NCBI GenBank assembly: GCA_030606485.1 | Contig: JAUWGH010000001.1 | Span: 372,001 to 436,000 of the forward strand | Source of the DNA: Promethearchaeota archaeon | Lineage (GTDB): Archaea > Asgardarchaeota > Lokiarchaeia > Sigyniarchaeales > SOKP01 | Length of the DNA stretch: 64,000 nt | Direction: 5' to 3' | Shown here: positions 36,032-44,954 of the stretch, one piece after another | How positions within the stretch are numbered: the stretch's first letter is position 1 | Layout of the letters: each line of letters begins with the position of its first letter | The notes under the pieces: model-generated | What the model saw: only the letters and a program-made list of their open reading frames with translations | Databases searched by the model: none | What the model was told of the DNA's origin: nothing | Program-made: the position numbers and the translations under genes

Positions 36032-37234
36032 TTAAAGAATCTTATTATTTGTTTTTTCCATCATCTCGGTTTTGGCTTCTGACTCTTGGCTTCTAATTTC
36101 TTTAGTCTTCCTTTTGATGTTCTTTTTCAATTTTTGAAAAAGATTTTTTAATACTTGAAAAATATCAATGTCTTCTTTGCTACTTTTTATTCCAATATAT
36201 ACTAAAAATACTAATACTAAAATAAGGCTCAATTCAATAATTATAGTTATGATTAAATTTAAATAATAATCCCTCGGATAATATGGATTATTTGGATCTG
36301 AATTTAAAACAATGATCTCTTCTCCATCAAGATATCCATCTCCATCCGTATCATTAATCAAAGGATTGGTATTGTTTCCAAATTCATATAAATTAATTAA
36401 TCCATCTTGATCTGGATCCATTGAAGACTCATTTCTTCCTGTTGGGTCAAAACCGTATAAAATTTCCCATGAGTCAGGTAACCCATCATCATCTGTATCA
36501 ATTTTGGAAGGATTAGTATGAGAGATTTCAATTTCATATGTGTCACTCAAACCATCTGAATCACTATCTTTTGAATTTGGAAAAGTTCCTAAAAGAAATT
36601 CATCTAAATTTATAGTTCCATCATTATCCATATCCAAAGTTGCGTCCGTATTATTTAAGGGGTTTAATTTATATGTTATTTCCCAACCATCTTCCATTCC
36701 ATCTCCATCCGAGTCAGCACAATTTGGTAATGTACCATAGATCTTAATTTCATCTTCATCAAGAAGACCGTCCGAATCGGTATCATTATTATTTGGATTC
36801 GTTTCATAAAAAAATTCTTCAAAATTTTTTAAACCATCATCATCATTGTCGTCCATATTGTCAGTCTTATTTATAGGATTCAATCCATAATAAATTTCCC
36901 AGCCATCCCACATTCCATCTTTATCTGAATCTCTATCATTGGGTTTTGTACCATTTAAATATTCGTAATAATTTAATAGAGTATCATCATCAAGATCCTC
37001 AAATTTATCAGATGGATCATTGTATTTCAATCCATAAGTATCTTCCCAATCATCTGGCATTCCATCTCCGTCTGAATCAGTAGCAGAATAAATCTTATTT
37101 AAATCAGTATCAAAATGTTCTACCTTTTTGTTAGAAACACAAAAATAAATTAAAGAAGTGTAATTTAATAGTAAAAATGCTATGAATACGATATAGACTT
37201 TTTTTAAAAATTTATAATTACTAAGGGGTTTCAT
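36032..37234 (-). CDS. Surface protein with thrombospondin type 3-like calcium-binding repeats
   Basis: A signal anchor (about 12-35) is followed by about eleven Asp-rich loops of the form DSDGDGMPDDWE or DTDSDGLLDEDE (50-325), alternating with short GLNP/TNP turns. These are calcium-binding repeats like those of thrombospondin type 3 and bacterial TSP3 proteins. Many NxT/NxS sequons (NGT, NKT, NNT, NES, NDT) suggest N-glycosylation. A membrane span (about 333-355) and a Lys/Glu-rich cytosolic tail of 45 residues follow. The protein is thus anchored with its repeats outside. Its place inside a glycan island hints that it is a glycosylation target or cell-surface adhesin. Confidence 0.85.
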   Translation of the reverse strand: MKPLSNYKFLKKVYIVFIAFLLLNYTSLIYFCVSNKKVEHFDTDLNKIYSATDSDGDGMPDDWEDTYGLKYNDPSDKFEDLDDDTLLNYYEYLNGTKPNDRDSDKDGMWDGWEIYYGLNPINKTDNMDDNDDDGLKNFEEFFYETNPNNNDTDSDGLLDEDEIKIYGTLPNCADSDGDGMEDGWEITYKLNPLNNTDATLDMDNDGTINLDEFLLGTFPNSKDSDSDGLSDTYEIEISHTNPSKIDTDDDGLPDSWEILYGFDPTGRNESSMDPDQDGLINLYEFGNNTNPLINDTDGDGYLDGEEIIVLNSDPNNPYYPRDYYLNLIITIIIELSLILVLVFLVYIGIKSSKEDIDIFQVLKNLFQKLKKNIKRKTKEIRSQESEAKTEMMEKTNNKIL

Positions 37235-37555
37235 TCTCTATTCAATTTAATAAAAGATAATATAAAAATTATCTTTAATGTTTTTTTGAATTAATATTTC
37301 AAAATTTATGTTCATCTTGATAGAATAAAACAATAAGCTATTAATTTCTATTGTAATTGGCATTATAAAATTCACAAAAACTATAGAACCTTATTAAAAT
37401 AGTTTAATTAATCAAATGCATGAAATAATGAATTTAATACTAATTTTTCAGAAAGAGTCTATTAAGTAAATTATAATAGGCTAATATAATACAATAATAT
37501 TTTGAGAAAAAGAAATTCATTTTAACATCATTGATACAATTTCATTAAATAATTC
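37235..37555. other. Intergenic region, 321 bp, no feature recognised
   Basis: Very AT-rich sequence between the surface-protein gene and the GtrA gene, both on the minus strand. I see no open frame with coding character, no RNA fold of note and no repeat. It presumably holds the promoter of the surface-protein gene. Confidence 0.5.
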
Positions 37556-38032
37556 TTATTTTTTTGCAATAATATTCGTTGTTCCCATTTGAGAAGAAGA
37601 TTCTATCAAATTTTTATTTTGTTTTTTGAATGTCCAAAATTTATTACCCAAATAATTAATGAAAAATGAACAAATAATTGCGACTATTTCTGCTAAAATA
37701 TACCACCATCCAAAATATTCAACAAGAATAAAAAGAATACTTAAATTTATTAATAGCGATAATATACTAATCAAAAGAAATTTACTATATTTTCTAACTA
37801 TGTATTCTTGTAGTTCTTCTTTAAAAGCCCAAATTTTATCTAATAAGTAATTATTAATACCTGAAGTAATAAAGGCAATAATCTCAGAAAAAATATAGTA
37901 CATTTTAAAAATATCTGTGAATAGAAATAATATAAAAATATTAACTAATGTTCCTAAAGCACCAACTATTGCAAATTTTATAAATTCTTTTATAAAAGAT
38001 TTTGAAAATAATTTTTTTATAAAGTCTGGCAT
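37556..38032 (-). CDS. GtrA-family membrane protein
   Basis: The 158 residues show four membrane spans and the GtrA features FIKFAIVGALGTLVNIFILFLF at the start and NYLLDKIWAFKE / NYLGNKFWTFKK after the second and fourth spans. GtrA proteins are thought to help move polyprenyl-phosphate-linked sugars across the membrane. The gene is 25 bases after a GT-C gene and close to a dolichol-phosphate mannosyltransferase-like gene, the usual context. Confidence 0.88.
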   Translation of the reverse strand: MPDFIKKLFSKSFIKEFIKFAIVGALGTLVNIFILFLFTDIFKMYYIFSEIIAFITSGINNYLLDKIWAFKEELQEYIVRKYSKFLLISILSLLINLSILFILVEYFGWWYILAEIVAIICSFFINYLGNKFWTFKKQNKNLIESSSQMGTTNIIAKK

Positions 38033-38057
38033 TATATTTCGGTTTTTTTTTCTATAT

Positions 38058-39443
38058 TTAGATAAAACCAGGTGTTGTTAGAAATAATTGGGTGGTACAC
38101 ACTAATACGATAAATTCATAAATTATAATTAAAATTGCAAAAGCAAAATTTTCTATATCTTTATAATGGATGAATAAAATAATTACTGTCATGATACCAT
38201 AACCACAAAATAGAATTACATATCTTAATCTAAAAATTAAATTTAAGGGGAATTCCATTGTTATTGGCAAATATTTATTAATAGTTTCTATTGGTAATAT
38301 AAATATGATGCCAAGATAAAAAAGGATGCTTATTAATATCAATTTGTTATTTTTAATCAAATCAATAAATCTATCTTCTTTTTTTAATAAGGGTACGTAT
38401 AAAAGAAGTGAAAGCATAAGATTCATTTGACCTAACATAAAACCACTGAAATATCCAAAAAAGAGAGAAGATAATGAAAAATAACCAATTTTTAATTCTA
38501 ATGACAATTTTTTATCAATAATTAAAAGACAAGTAATAATTACTAAGATTATAGTTGAAGAATTTAATAATTTCGTGAAAAAATCTTCAGGAAGCCCAAT
38601 TAAATAGAAAGCACTATTTGCCACACTACGATGTTTTAAACTCCATTCGATTCCACTTTGCCCCAAAAAATCAAAGATTAATGATGGATATATTATAAAT
38701 AAAATATTCTGTAGTAGGAGAATTGTAACAATTAATAAGTAAATTCGAACATTGGATTTTTTAAAAATTTCTTTTAAATGAATATCGTTAGAGATGAAAA
38801 TAAAAGCCATAAATATAAGAGGAAGAGCCATACTTATTGCAAAAAATAACAAGAAATAATTTACAAAATAAAATCTTAATGTCTTTTCCTTCTCAAATAC
38901 TCTATACTCGATTTCTCGTCTTAATATAAAAACTATTATATACCCAACAATTAATTTTGTCTGACTAAAGGTAAAAACCCTATGTAAAAACCAACCATTT
39001 GAGATTAAAAATAAAAATAAAAATCGAATATATTTTTTTTCAAAATTCAATAATTTCAAAATTTTATTAAATTCTATTACAATTAAAATGCCCATAATTA
39101 TGTTAAGAATATAAAAAGTGTAAAAGGAAACATATAGTGGAAAGGGAGAAATCGTAAATGCAAAAAAGACCGCGGCAATCGGTAAATAATAAAATTCGCT
39201 AATTTCATATATTTTACTTGGATCGGTTAAGAATTGCTGACCCGCATCGTAAAAAAATCCAAAATCTAAATATCTATCCCAAGGCACCCAATGACCAATT
39301 TTAAGAAAATAATATATTGCCCAGAAAGTAACACATGCTGAAGGGATTATTAAATAAAGATTTTCTTTTATTTTTTTGAAATAGCGGTTTTCATTTATTT
39401 TTTTCAAATAAGGGCTTTCTTTTATTTTTTCTAAAATCTTCAT
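38058..39443 (-). CDS. GT87/DUF2029-like polytopic glycosyltransferase
   Basis: The 461 residues have about eleven hydrophobic segments. The first outer loop reads DRYLDFGFFYDAGQQFLTDPSKIYEISEFYYLP, the pattern of GT87 alpha-mannosyltransferases (acidic residue, then PxxIY and FxYxP). These use polyprenyl-phosphate sugars as donors. It belongs to the same transcription run as the GT2 enzyme upstream, which would make such a donor. The first 30 residues repeat ENLYLKKIKEN-like stretches and are cytosolic. Confidence 0.8.
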   Translation of the reverse strand: MKILEKIKESPYLKKINENRYFKKIKENLYLIIPSACVTFWAIYYFLKIGHWVPWDRYLDFGFFYDAGQQFLTDPSKIYEISEFYYLPIAAVFFAFTISPFPLYVSFYTFYILNIIMGILIVIEFNKILKLLNFEKKYIRFLFLFLISNGWFLHRVFTFSQTKLIVGYIIVFILRREIEYRVFEKEKTLRFYFVNYFLLFFAISMALPLIFMAFIFISNDIHLKEIFKKSNVRIYLLIVTILLLQNILFIIYPSLIFDFLGQSGIEWSLKHRSVANSAFYLIGLPEDFFTKLLNSSTIILVIITCLLIIDKKLSLELKIGYFSLSSLFFGYFSGFMLGQMNLMLSLLLYVPLLKKEDRFIDLIKNNKLILISILFYLGIIFILPIETINKYLPITMEFPLNLIFRLRYVILFCGYGIMTVIILFIHYKDIENFAFAILIIIYEFIVLVCTTQLFLTTPGFI

Positions 39444-39561
39444 TAATATTTCTATCTATAACCTAATTTTATAAATTTTATTAAAATAAAGAATAATTTT
39501 GATTCATAAGAGCAATAATCTTTTGTTTTTGAAGCAAGTTTTGCCTTATCAATTAATTTTT

Positions 39562-40293
39562 TCATTTTAAGATTTTTTTTCCTCTAAAAAAAATTTTTAG
39601 AATACCAACAAATGTAAATAAGGTTTTTTTTAAATCTAATTTTGATTCTCCTCCTGCTCTTTCATAAAAAATAATTGGTACTTCTTTTATTTTTGCTTTA
39701 GTCAGTATACATCCATACAGAATTTCTTCAGTAATAGAGTAATGAACAGAAAAAAAATTGTCCAAATTAAATTGATTTAGAATCTCTTTTTTAAAAACTC
39801 TATAACCACTTGTGCAGTCTTTTAATTTTGTTCTAAATAATCTTCTAATTATCAGATTTGCAATCAGAGTTATTATATATCGGATCATAGATCGCCTTTC
39901 TTCACCCCCGTTTTTTATTAAACGTGAACCAATAATTACATCATATTTGGGGAAATATTTTAAAAATCTAGGAATATATTTTGGATGATGTGAGAAATCA
40001 GCATCTAATTCTACTAGAATATCAAAAGATGATTTTATAAAATATTTTAATGCGACAATTCCAGCTAATCCACGACCTTTTCGATCCTTTCTTAAGATTA
40101 ATGTAATATTTTTAAATGCTCTACATTTTTCATTTATTATATCTAGAGTACCATCAGTACTATTATCATCAACTATTAAAATTTCTTTTTTAAAATTCAA
40201 ATCATTTATAACATCAATAATTTTACCAATATTATTTCTTTCATTATAAGTTGGTAAAAAAATTAAAACTCTCGTAGAAATACTTTTATTCAA
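39562..40293 (-). CDS. GT2 dolichol-phosphate mannosyltransferase-like enzyme
   Basis: The 243 residues begin VLIFLPTYNERNNI, have ILIVDDNSTDGT, the metal-binding LDADFSHHPKYIPRF and the GSRLIKNGG segment, all typical of dolichol/polyprenol-phosphate mannose synthases. A basic end (KIFFRGKKILK) may touch the membrane; no span is present. It transfers a sugar from a nucleotide donor to a polyprenyl phosphate on the cytosolic side. A heptose instead of mannose donor is possible in this context. The frame starts with TTG at 40293; no ATG precedes the first strand. Confidence 0.88.
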   Translation of the reverse strand: MNKSISTRVLIFLPTYNERNNIGKIIDVINDLNFKKEILIVDDNSTDGTLDIINEKCRAFKNITLILRKDRKGRGLAGIVALKYFIKSSFDILVELDADFSHHPKYIPRFLKYFPKYDVIIGSRLIKNGGEERRSMIRYIITLIANLIIRRLFRTKLKDCTSGYRVFKKEILNQFNLDNFFSVHYSITEEILYGCILTKAKIKEVPIIFYERAGGESKLDLKKTLFTFVGILKIFFRGKKILK

Positions 40294-40368
40294 CTCTAAA
40301 ATAGGAATTATTTTTATTATAAGATGTAAAACAATTAAAATTTGATGATATAAAAAATAATGTTAAGA

Positions 40369-40911
40369 CTATAAATTCTTGGCAAATTCTAATAAGGTTT
40401 TATAAACAAAATCTGGTTGAATAGTTCCAATTTTATTTCGTTCTTCTATACCATAACCCGTTAAAACTAAGACTGTAAAACATTGAGCTTTGTGTCCGGC
40501 TTCAATGTCTTTTAATGTATCTCCGACCATATAAGATTTTTTCAAATTAATATTATATTTGTCTCTTGCTTTAAAAATCATACCGGGTTTAGGTTTCCTA
40601 AATTCACACTCTTCTGTAAAATCTGGATGATGTGGGCAATAAAAAATATCATCTAATATAACATCATTTTCTTTTAAAATATTTATCATTTTTCCATGAA
40701 TTTTTTCCACATCTTCTTCTGTAAAATACCCTCGCGCGATTCCGGCTTGATTACTAATTACGATTAGTAAATACTTTTTATCCATTAAAATTTTTAAAGC
40801 TTCTATCGATCCCTCAATAAATTCAAAATCATCTGGATTTGAAAGGTAATTTACTTCTTTATTAATTACCCCATCTCTGTCCAAAAAAATCGCAATATTA
40901 TCTTCGGTCAT
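40369..40911 (-). CDS. gmhB: D-glycero-D-manno-heptose-1,7-bisphosphate phosphatase
   Basis: The protein has 180 residues from the ATG at 40911, which matches the usual start just before the HAD motif IFLDRDGVINKE. VISNQAGIARGYF, the loop CPHHPDFTEECEFRKPKPG and GDTLKDIEAGHKA follow the GmhB pattern. The enzyme removes the 7-phosphate from heptose bisphosphate. The zinc loop normally reads CxH...CxC; here the last Cys is Phe (CEF), so one ligand seems lost. The gene follows gmhA with 16 bases between. Confidence 0.9.
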   Translation of the reverse strand: MTEDNIAIFLDRDGVINKEVNYLSNPDDFEFIEGSIEALKILMDKKYLLIVISNQAGIARGYFTEEDVEKIHGKMINILKENDVILDDIFYCPHHPDFTEECEFRKPKPGMIFKARDKYNINLKKSYMVGDTLKDIEAGHKAQCFTVLVLTGYGIEERNKIGTIQPDFVYKTLLEFAKNL

Positions 40912-40927
40912 TTTTACATCGAATCTT

Positions 40928-41494
40928 TTAACTGAAAAGTTCCTTTTCAACTAAATAACAGATTATATGACCAACAGTTATATGGCTTTCTTGAATTCTC
41001 GGAGTATCGTTAGAAGGAATCTTAATGCAATAATCAGCGATGTTTTCAACATTATTTTCCTTTTGACCAGTCAAACCAATGGTTATTGCCCCTTTTTCTT
41101 TTGCTTTTTCTAAACCCTTAATTACATTAAGAGAATTTCCAGATGTGCTTATTCCAAAAACGATATCTCCTTCATTAACTAAAGAAGAAACTTGTCTTTC
41201 AAAAATATATTCATATCCATAATCATTTGCTATTGCGGTAACTATAGATGTATTTGTATGAAAAGCTAAGGCAGGTAATGATTCTCTATCTTTATAAAAT
41301 TTTCCAACAAATTCAGCAGCAATATGTTGGGCATCAGCAGCACTTCCACCATTACCAAATAAGATAATTTTTTTATTATTCCTATAAGCTTTTACAATTA
41401 AATTAGTTACTTCTATGATCAAAGATGATTGTTTTTTTAACTCATTTTTAACTCTAATACTTTCATCTAAAATTTGTTCAATTTGAGTTTCCAT
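40928..41494 (-). CDS. gmhA: Sedoheptulose-7-phosphate isomerase
   Basis: The protein of about 188 residues is a SIS-domain isomerase with LFGNGGSAADAQHIAAEFVGKF, ALAFHTNTSIVTAIANDYGYEYIFERQ and ISTSGNSLNVIKGLE, the GmhA hallmarks, plus the late QESHITVGHIICYLVE with active-site Glu and His. It converts sedoheptulose-7-phosphate to D-glycero-D-manno-heptose-7-phosphate. GGTGT lies five bases before the ATG at 41494, so I prefer it over the GTG at 41503. Confidence 0.93.
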   Translation of the reverse strand: METQIEQILDESIRVKNELKKQSSLIIEVTNLIVKAYRNNKKIILFGNGGSAADAQHIAAEFVGKFYKDRESLPALAFHTNTSIVTAIANDYGYEYIFERQVSSLVNEGDIVFGISTSGNSLNVIKGLEKAKEKGAITIGLTGQKENNVENIADYCIKIPSNDTPRIQESHITVGHIICYLVEKELFS

Positions 41495-41551
41495 AATATA
41501 CACCGTGTGATTTCTTATTTCTATTTTAATAATATCAATAATAATTTTAAA

Positions 41552-42565
41552 TTATTCTTTAATCTTCCAAGTTTCAAGACCTTTTGGATTATAATGAAAT
41601 CTTACTATTTTACCACCAATTTTTTCCATTTCTTGGATTATTTGGAATTTTTTATCCGGTTCACAAAATAGTAATAAATGTCCACCACCTCCAGCACCTA
41701 ACAGTTTTCCTCCAATCACACCGAATTTTCTTGAAGTGAGATAAAAATTTTCAATATTTTTATTTGATATTTTGGAACTTAGACTTTTTTTAGCTAACCA
41801 GCCTTGATGCAAAAGTTCTCCAAATTTGTTTAATCTATTGACTTCTTTAGATTCAATAATTTCTCTCATTTCATAAGCTACAAATTTTAAATCTTCCATT
41901 GTTTCTAAAAATGTTTTTTTTTCAATCTCATAACCCTCTATAACTTCTTCTTGAATTATTGAAGAAAAATGGGATCCCCCAACGAAACACAATATTAAGC
42001 GGTATTGCAATTCATTTATCATCTCATCTGTTGTTTTTATAGGCATTACTTCTACATCTTTATTAAATTTCATAAAATTAAACCCTCCATAAGATGATGC
42101 AAATTGATCTTGATAACCACCTTTTTGGTTTAATTCTATTCGCTCAATATTATATGCTTTTTGAGCAATTATATGCTTGGAAAGTCCAAGAGAAAAATAT
42201 TCATTGAATGCTCCTATAAGTGCTACTGTTAAGGCAGAAGATCCACCCATTCCAGAACCAGCAGGTAATTCTGAAAAATAAGAAATATCAAATCCTTCTC
42301 TAATGTTTAATACATTTATTACCCCCTTAAATAATTCATATCCTTCATCATAATTTTTATCTCCGACATTAAAAACAATTTCTTTATTATATTCCTCAGA
42401 AATAACCCGGATTTTTTTATCATTTCTAGGTTTTAGGGATATAAAGATATGAAGATCAATTGTTATATTAATAACACAACCTCCATGTTCAGTGCAAAAT
42501 GGAGGCATATCTGTTCCACCACCTCCAAAACTTATGCGGAATGGTGCTTTTGAACGAATAATCAT
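41552..42565 (-). CDS. hddA: D-glycero-alpha-D-manno-heptose-7-phosphate kinase (GHMP family)
   Basis: The protein of about 337 residues begins IIRSKAPFRISFGGGGTDMPPF, has the GHMP ATP loop LPAGSGMGGSSALTVALIGA and the C-terminal GKLLGAGGGGHLLLF. This is the pattern of HddA kinases, which phosphorylate heptose-7-phosphate at C1 (alpha) on the route to GDP-heptose. AAGGT lies seven bases before the ATG at 42565; the TTG at 42580 overlaps that site. It heads the thirteen-gene minus-strand run. The GDP-heptose-forming guanylyltransferase (HddC) is not in the window. Confidence 0.9.
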   Translation of the reverse strand: MIIRSKAPFRISFGGGGTDMPPFCTEHGGCVINITIDLHIFISLKPRNDKKIRVISEEYNKEIVFNVGDKNYDEGYELFKGVINVLNIREGFDISYFSELPAGSGMGGSSALTVALIGAFNEYFSLGLSKHIIAQKAYNIERIELNQKGGYQDQFASSYGGFNFMKFNKDVEVMPIKTTDEMINELQYRLILCFVGGSHFSSIIQEEVIEGYEIEKKTFLETMEDLKFVAYEMREIIESKEVNRLNKFGELLHQGWLAKKSLSSKISNKNIENFYLTSRKFGVIGGKLLGAGGGGHLLLFCEPDKKFQIIQEMEKIGGKIVRFHYNPKGLETWKIKE

Positions 42566-42973
42566 TTCTTTTACCTTCAATAAATTAAATTTTTTGCAAA
42601 AATATGTATTGTTTTTATCATTATATCATTCTATTTTACGTGGAATGTAAATTTTTCTTATACTGATTTGAAAATATAAATGACCATTTATTTGATCTAA
42701 CTTCATAATATTTCATTTTAACTCAGTAAAATGTAATAATCTTTAAAATAAAAAAAATCGTATAATTATTTATTAATAAAGGCAAAAGGAAACAATCTAA
42801 AAATTCAAAATTGATAATACTAATATAAAACTAATAAAAATCTATTTTTATATTATAGGATCTGATATAATTATTTTCATTAATGGAATTATTAAAAATA
42901 AGTAACTATTAAAAACATAAAATTTTACCTATAGCAATATTTTGGGAAATAACAATAACGAATATTTTTCAAG
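42566..42973. other. Divergent intergenic region, about 400 bp, with the first copy of the shared leader
   Basis: This AT-rich gap separates hddA from the plus-strand methyltransferase remnant and should hold both promoters. Apart from the leader copy at 42778-42858, I see no gene or strong fold. Confidence 0.5.
42778..42858 (+). repeat. Shared leader element, copy 1 (upstream of the methyltransferase remnant)
   Basis: About 80 bases from AAAGGCAAAAGG to TTTTTATATTATAGG match the segment at 44824-44901 at most positions, including a hairpin ATAAAAAT-CT-ATTTTTAT. A TATA-like TTTATTAATAAAG precedes it, so it probably spans the transcription start and 5' leader. It ends 115 bases before the start codon. 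Confidence 0.6.
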
Positions 42974-43572
42974 ATGCCTTTTAAGAACGTCACAAGAGGG
43001 TTTGGAGTATTGGAAAAATTTTTATCAATTCAAAGAATGATAATAGCGCAAAAATTAATCAAGAAATACAAAAAAAGTGGAAAAATCCTAGATATTGGAT
43101 GTGGTACTTATCCACTATTTTTGATAAACACAAGTTTTGAGGAAAAATTTGGGATTGATCAAGAGATTAAAAATATGGAAGTAAAATCATTAAAACTTCA
43201 TTTAAAAAAATCTAATCTCCGTTCTGATTTAAAATTTCCATTCAAAGAAAATTATTTTGATGTAATTACTATGTTAGCGTTTATAGAGCATTTAGGAACT
43301 AAACAATTAGAGCGAATTTTAAAAGAAAGTTACTCGTTATTAAAAAAGGATGGAGTTCTTATTATTACAATTCCTGCATCTTGGAGTGATATTCCGCTTA
43401 AAATAATGGTTAACTACATCTAGTGAGTCCTGAAGAGATTCATGAGCATAAAAATCTATATTCTTTGAAAGAATTAAATAATTCACTTATTAAAGCAAAT
43501 TTTAAGCAAACAGATGTTAAAAGTGGTTATTTTGAATTCTATTTGAATTTGTGGTGCTGTGCAAGAAAGTAA
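42974..43572 (+). pseudogene. SAM-dependent methyltransferase (class I), frameshifted near 43418
   Basis: The first frame (149 codons) has the SAM motif ILDIGCGTYP, the acidic VITMLAFIEHL post-I region and LLKKDGVLIITIPAS, then stops at TAG. The next frame continues directly with LVSPEEIHEHKNLYSLKELNNSLIKANFK and ends FEFYLNLWCCARK, the normal C-terminus of this family. One missing base near 43418 explains the break. It is either a decayed gene or a sequencing error; no slippery site for programmed shifting is visible. Family members of this type often methylate small molecules or glycans. Confidence 0.8.
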
Positions 43573-43693
43573 ATCTATATTTTTATATCAAAATTTAAAG
43601 TTTTACGTTTGTTTTTAATGGATTGTTATTTTTTAATATCTATTATTTTAAAAATTTCTATAAATTTATTTATGACTTTTAATTTTAAATCTA

Positions 43694-44737
43694 ATGCAAA
43701 CTAGAATAAGACGCATTCTTTTTGGCATTTCTACTATTATCCTCGTTTTTATAATGGTTATTTTTGTTGATTTTAAAATAATTTTAGATAACCTAACTAA
43801 AATCTCTTTAAATGGTATTTTATTATTTGCTTTAACCTATACAATAGCTTTTTTATTTCGAACTTATAAATTGAAATTAATCTTTCAAGGAATTAATCTA
43901 AATCCACCTTATTTAACATTATATGGGTCTATTGGAGCTGGATGGGCAATAAATGAATTAACTCCTGCAAAAATTGGAGACTTAGCAAAAATTGAATTTA
44001 TTCATGAAATGGAACATGATATTAGTTTAAGTAAGAGTAGTTGCGCAGTTGCTATTGAACGTTTTTTTGATTTAATTATATTATTCTCCATCACATGCTT
44101 TACAATGCTATATTTATATTTAAACAATATAACTGGAACAACGCAATTAAATTTACATTTTTTTATTGGATTAGGTGTTTTAATTTTAGGGGGAGGATTA
44201 GCTGGTTTAGTAATTCTTTTCTTTAAGACTGACTGGATTTTAAATTTAATTGGGAAATTTTCAACAAAACTTAGAAATTACCTAGAAATTTTTCTTGAAA
44301 ATTTTATCGAAGGAATGAAGGTTTTTAAAAAAGATAGAAAGAAAATATTTATGGTTATTATATTAAACATACCTACATGGTTTTTTGAAGCTCTAACGTT
44401 AGTAATATTTTTCTATTTAGCTGGTTATGAAATTAATGTATTTGTCATTATTTTAGCACAACTGGTTACATTTTTTACTAAGACAATTCCTATTACACCA
44501 GGAGGATGGGGCGTATCTGAAATCGCTGGTGCTATAATTATTTCTTTACTTTATCCAATAATTCCATATAATGAAATATTATCAATATTTATTTTAGATC
44601 ACATAATCCGCGTAGCCTATGTCCTTATATATGGAGGAATTTCAACATTTTCATTTAATTTTAAATTCATAGATATTGATCTGCAACGTTTAGATGAAGA
44701 AGAGATAAAATTAGATGAAAAATTACAAAAAAAATAA
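43694..44737 (+). CDS. UPF0104 / lysylphosphatidylglycerol-synthase-TM-like (AglD-type) membrane protein
   Basis: The 347 residues contain about seven to eight hydrophobic segments and the family motif YGSIGAGWAINELTPAKIGDLAKI, with TPGGWGVSEIAGA near the C-terminus. Archaeal relatives such as AglD take part in N-glycan assembly; others move lipid-linked sugars or lipids. The C-terminal tail is Glu/Lys-rich and cytosolic. It begins about 120 bases after the methyltransferase remnant on the same strand. Confidence 0.82.
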   Translation: MQTRIRRILFGISTIILVFIMVIFVDFKIILDNLTKISLNGILLFALTYTIAFLFRTYKLKLIFQGINLNPPYLTLYGSIGAGWAINELTPAKIGDLAKIEFIHEMEHDISLSKSSCAVAIERFFDLIILFSITCFTMLYLYLNNITGTTQLNLHFFIGLGVLILGGGLAGLVILFFKTDWILNLIGKFSTKLRNYLEIFLENFIEGMKVFKKDRKKIFMVIILNIPTWFFEALTLVIFFYLAGYEINVFVIILAQLVTFFTKTIPITPGGWGVSEIAGAIIISLLYPIIPYNEILSIFILDHIIRVAYVLIYGGISTFSFNFKFIDIDLQRLDEEEIKLDEKLQKK

Positions 44738-44823
44738 CATTATAAAATAAATATTTTAAAAATTATTAAGAGAAAATAAGGATGGTAAATTTTTAATTCA
44801 AAAGCGAATCTATATATATTTAT

Positions 44824-44901
44824 AAAGGCAAAATGAAATAATTTAAAAATTCGAAATTGATTATAAGAATATAATTCTAATAAAAAAGTATTTTTATATT
44901 G
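44824..44901 (+). repeat. Shared leader element, copy 2 (upstream of the Rab-like GTPase)
   Basis: It is homologous to 42778-42858, with AAAGGCAAAATG at the start and TATTTTTATATTGGGG at the end. A TATA-like TATATATATTTATAAAG lies directly upstream. The second half can form the same hairpin with one mismatch. It ends 54 bases before the GTPase ATG. Confidence 0.6.
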
Positions 44902-44954
44902 GGGTATAATTTAAATAATAACATTATAACTTAATTCATAGGAATTGGTTAATT

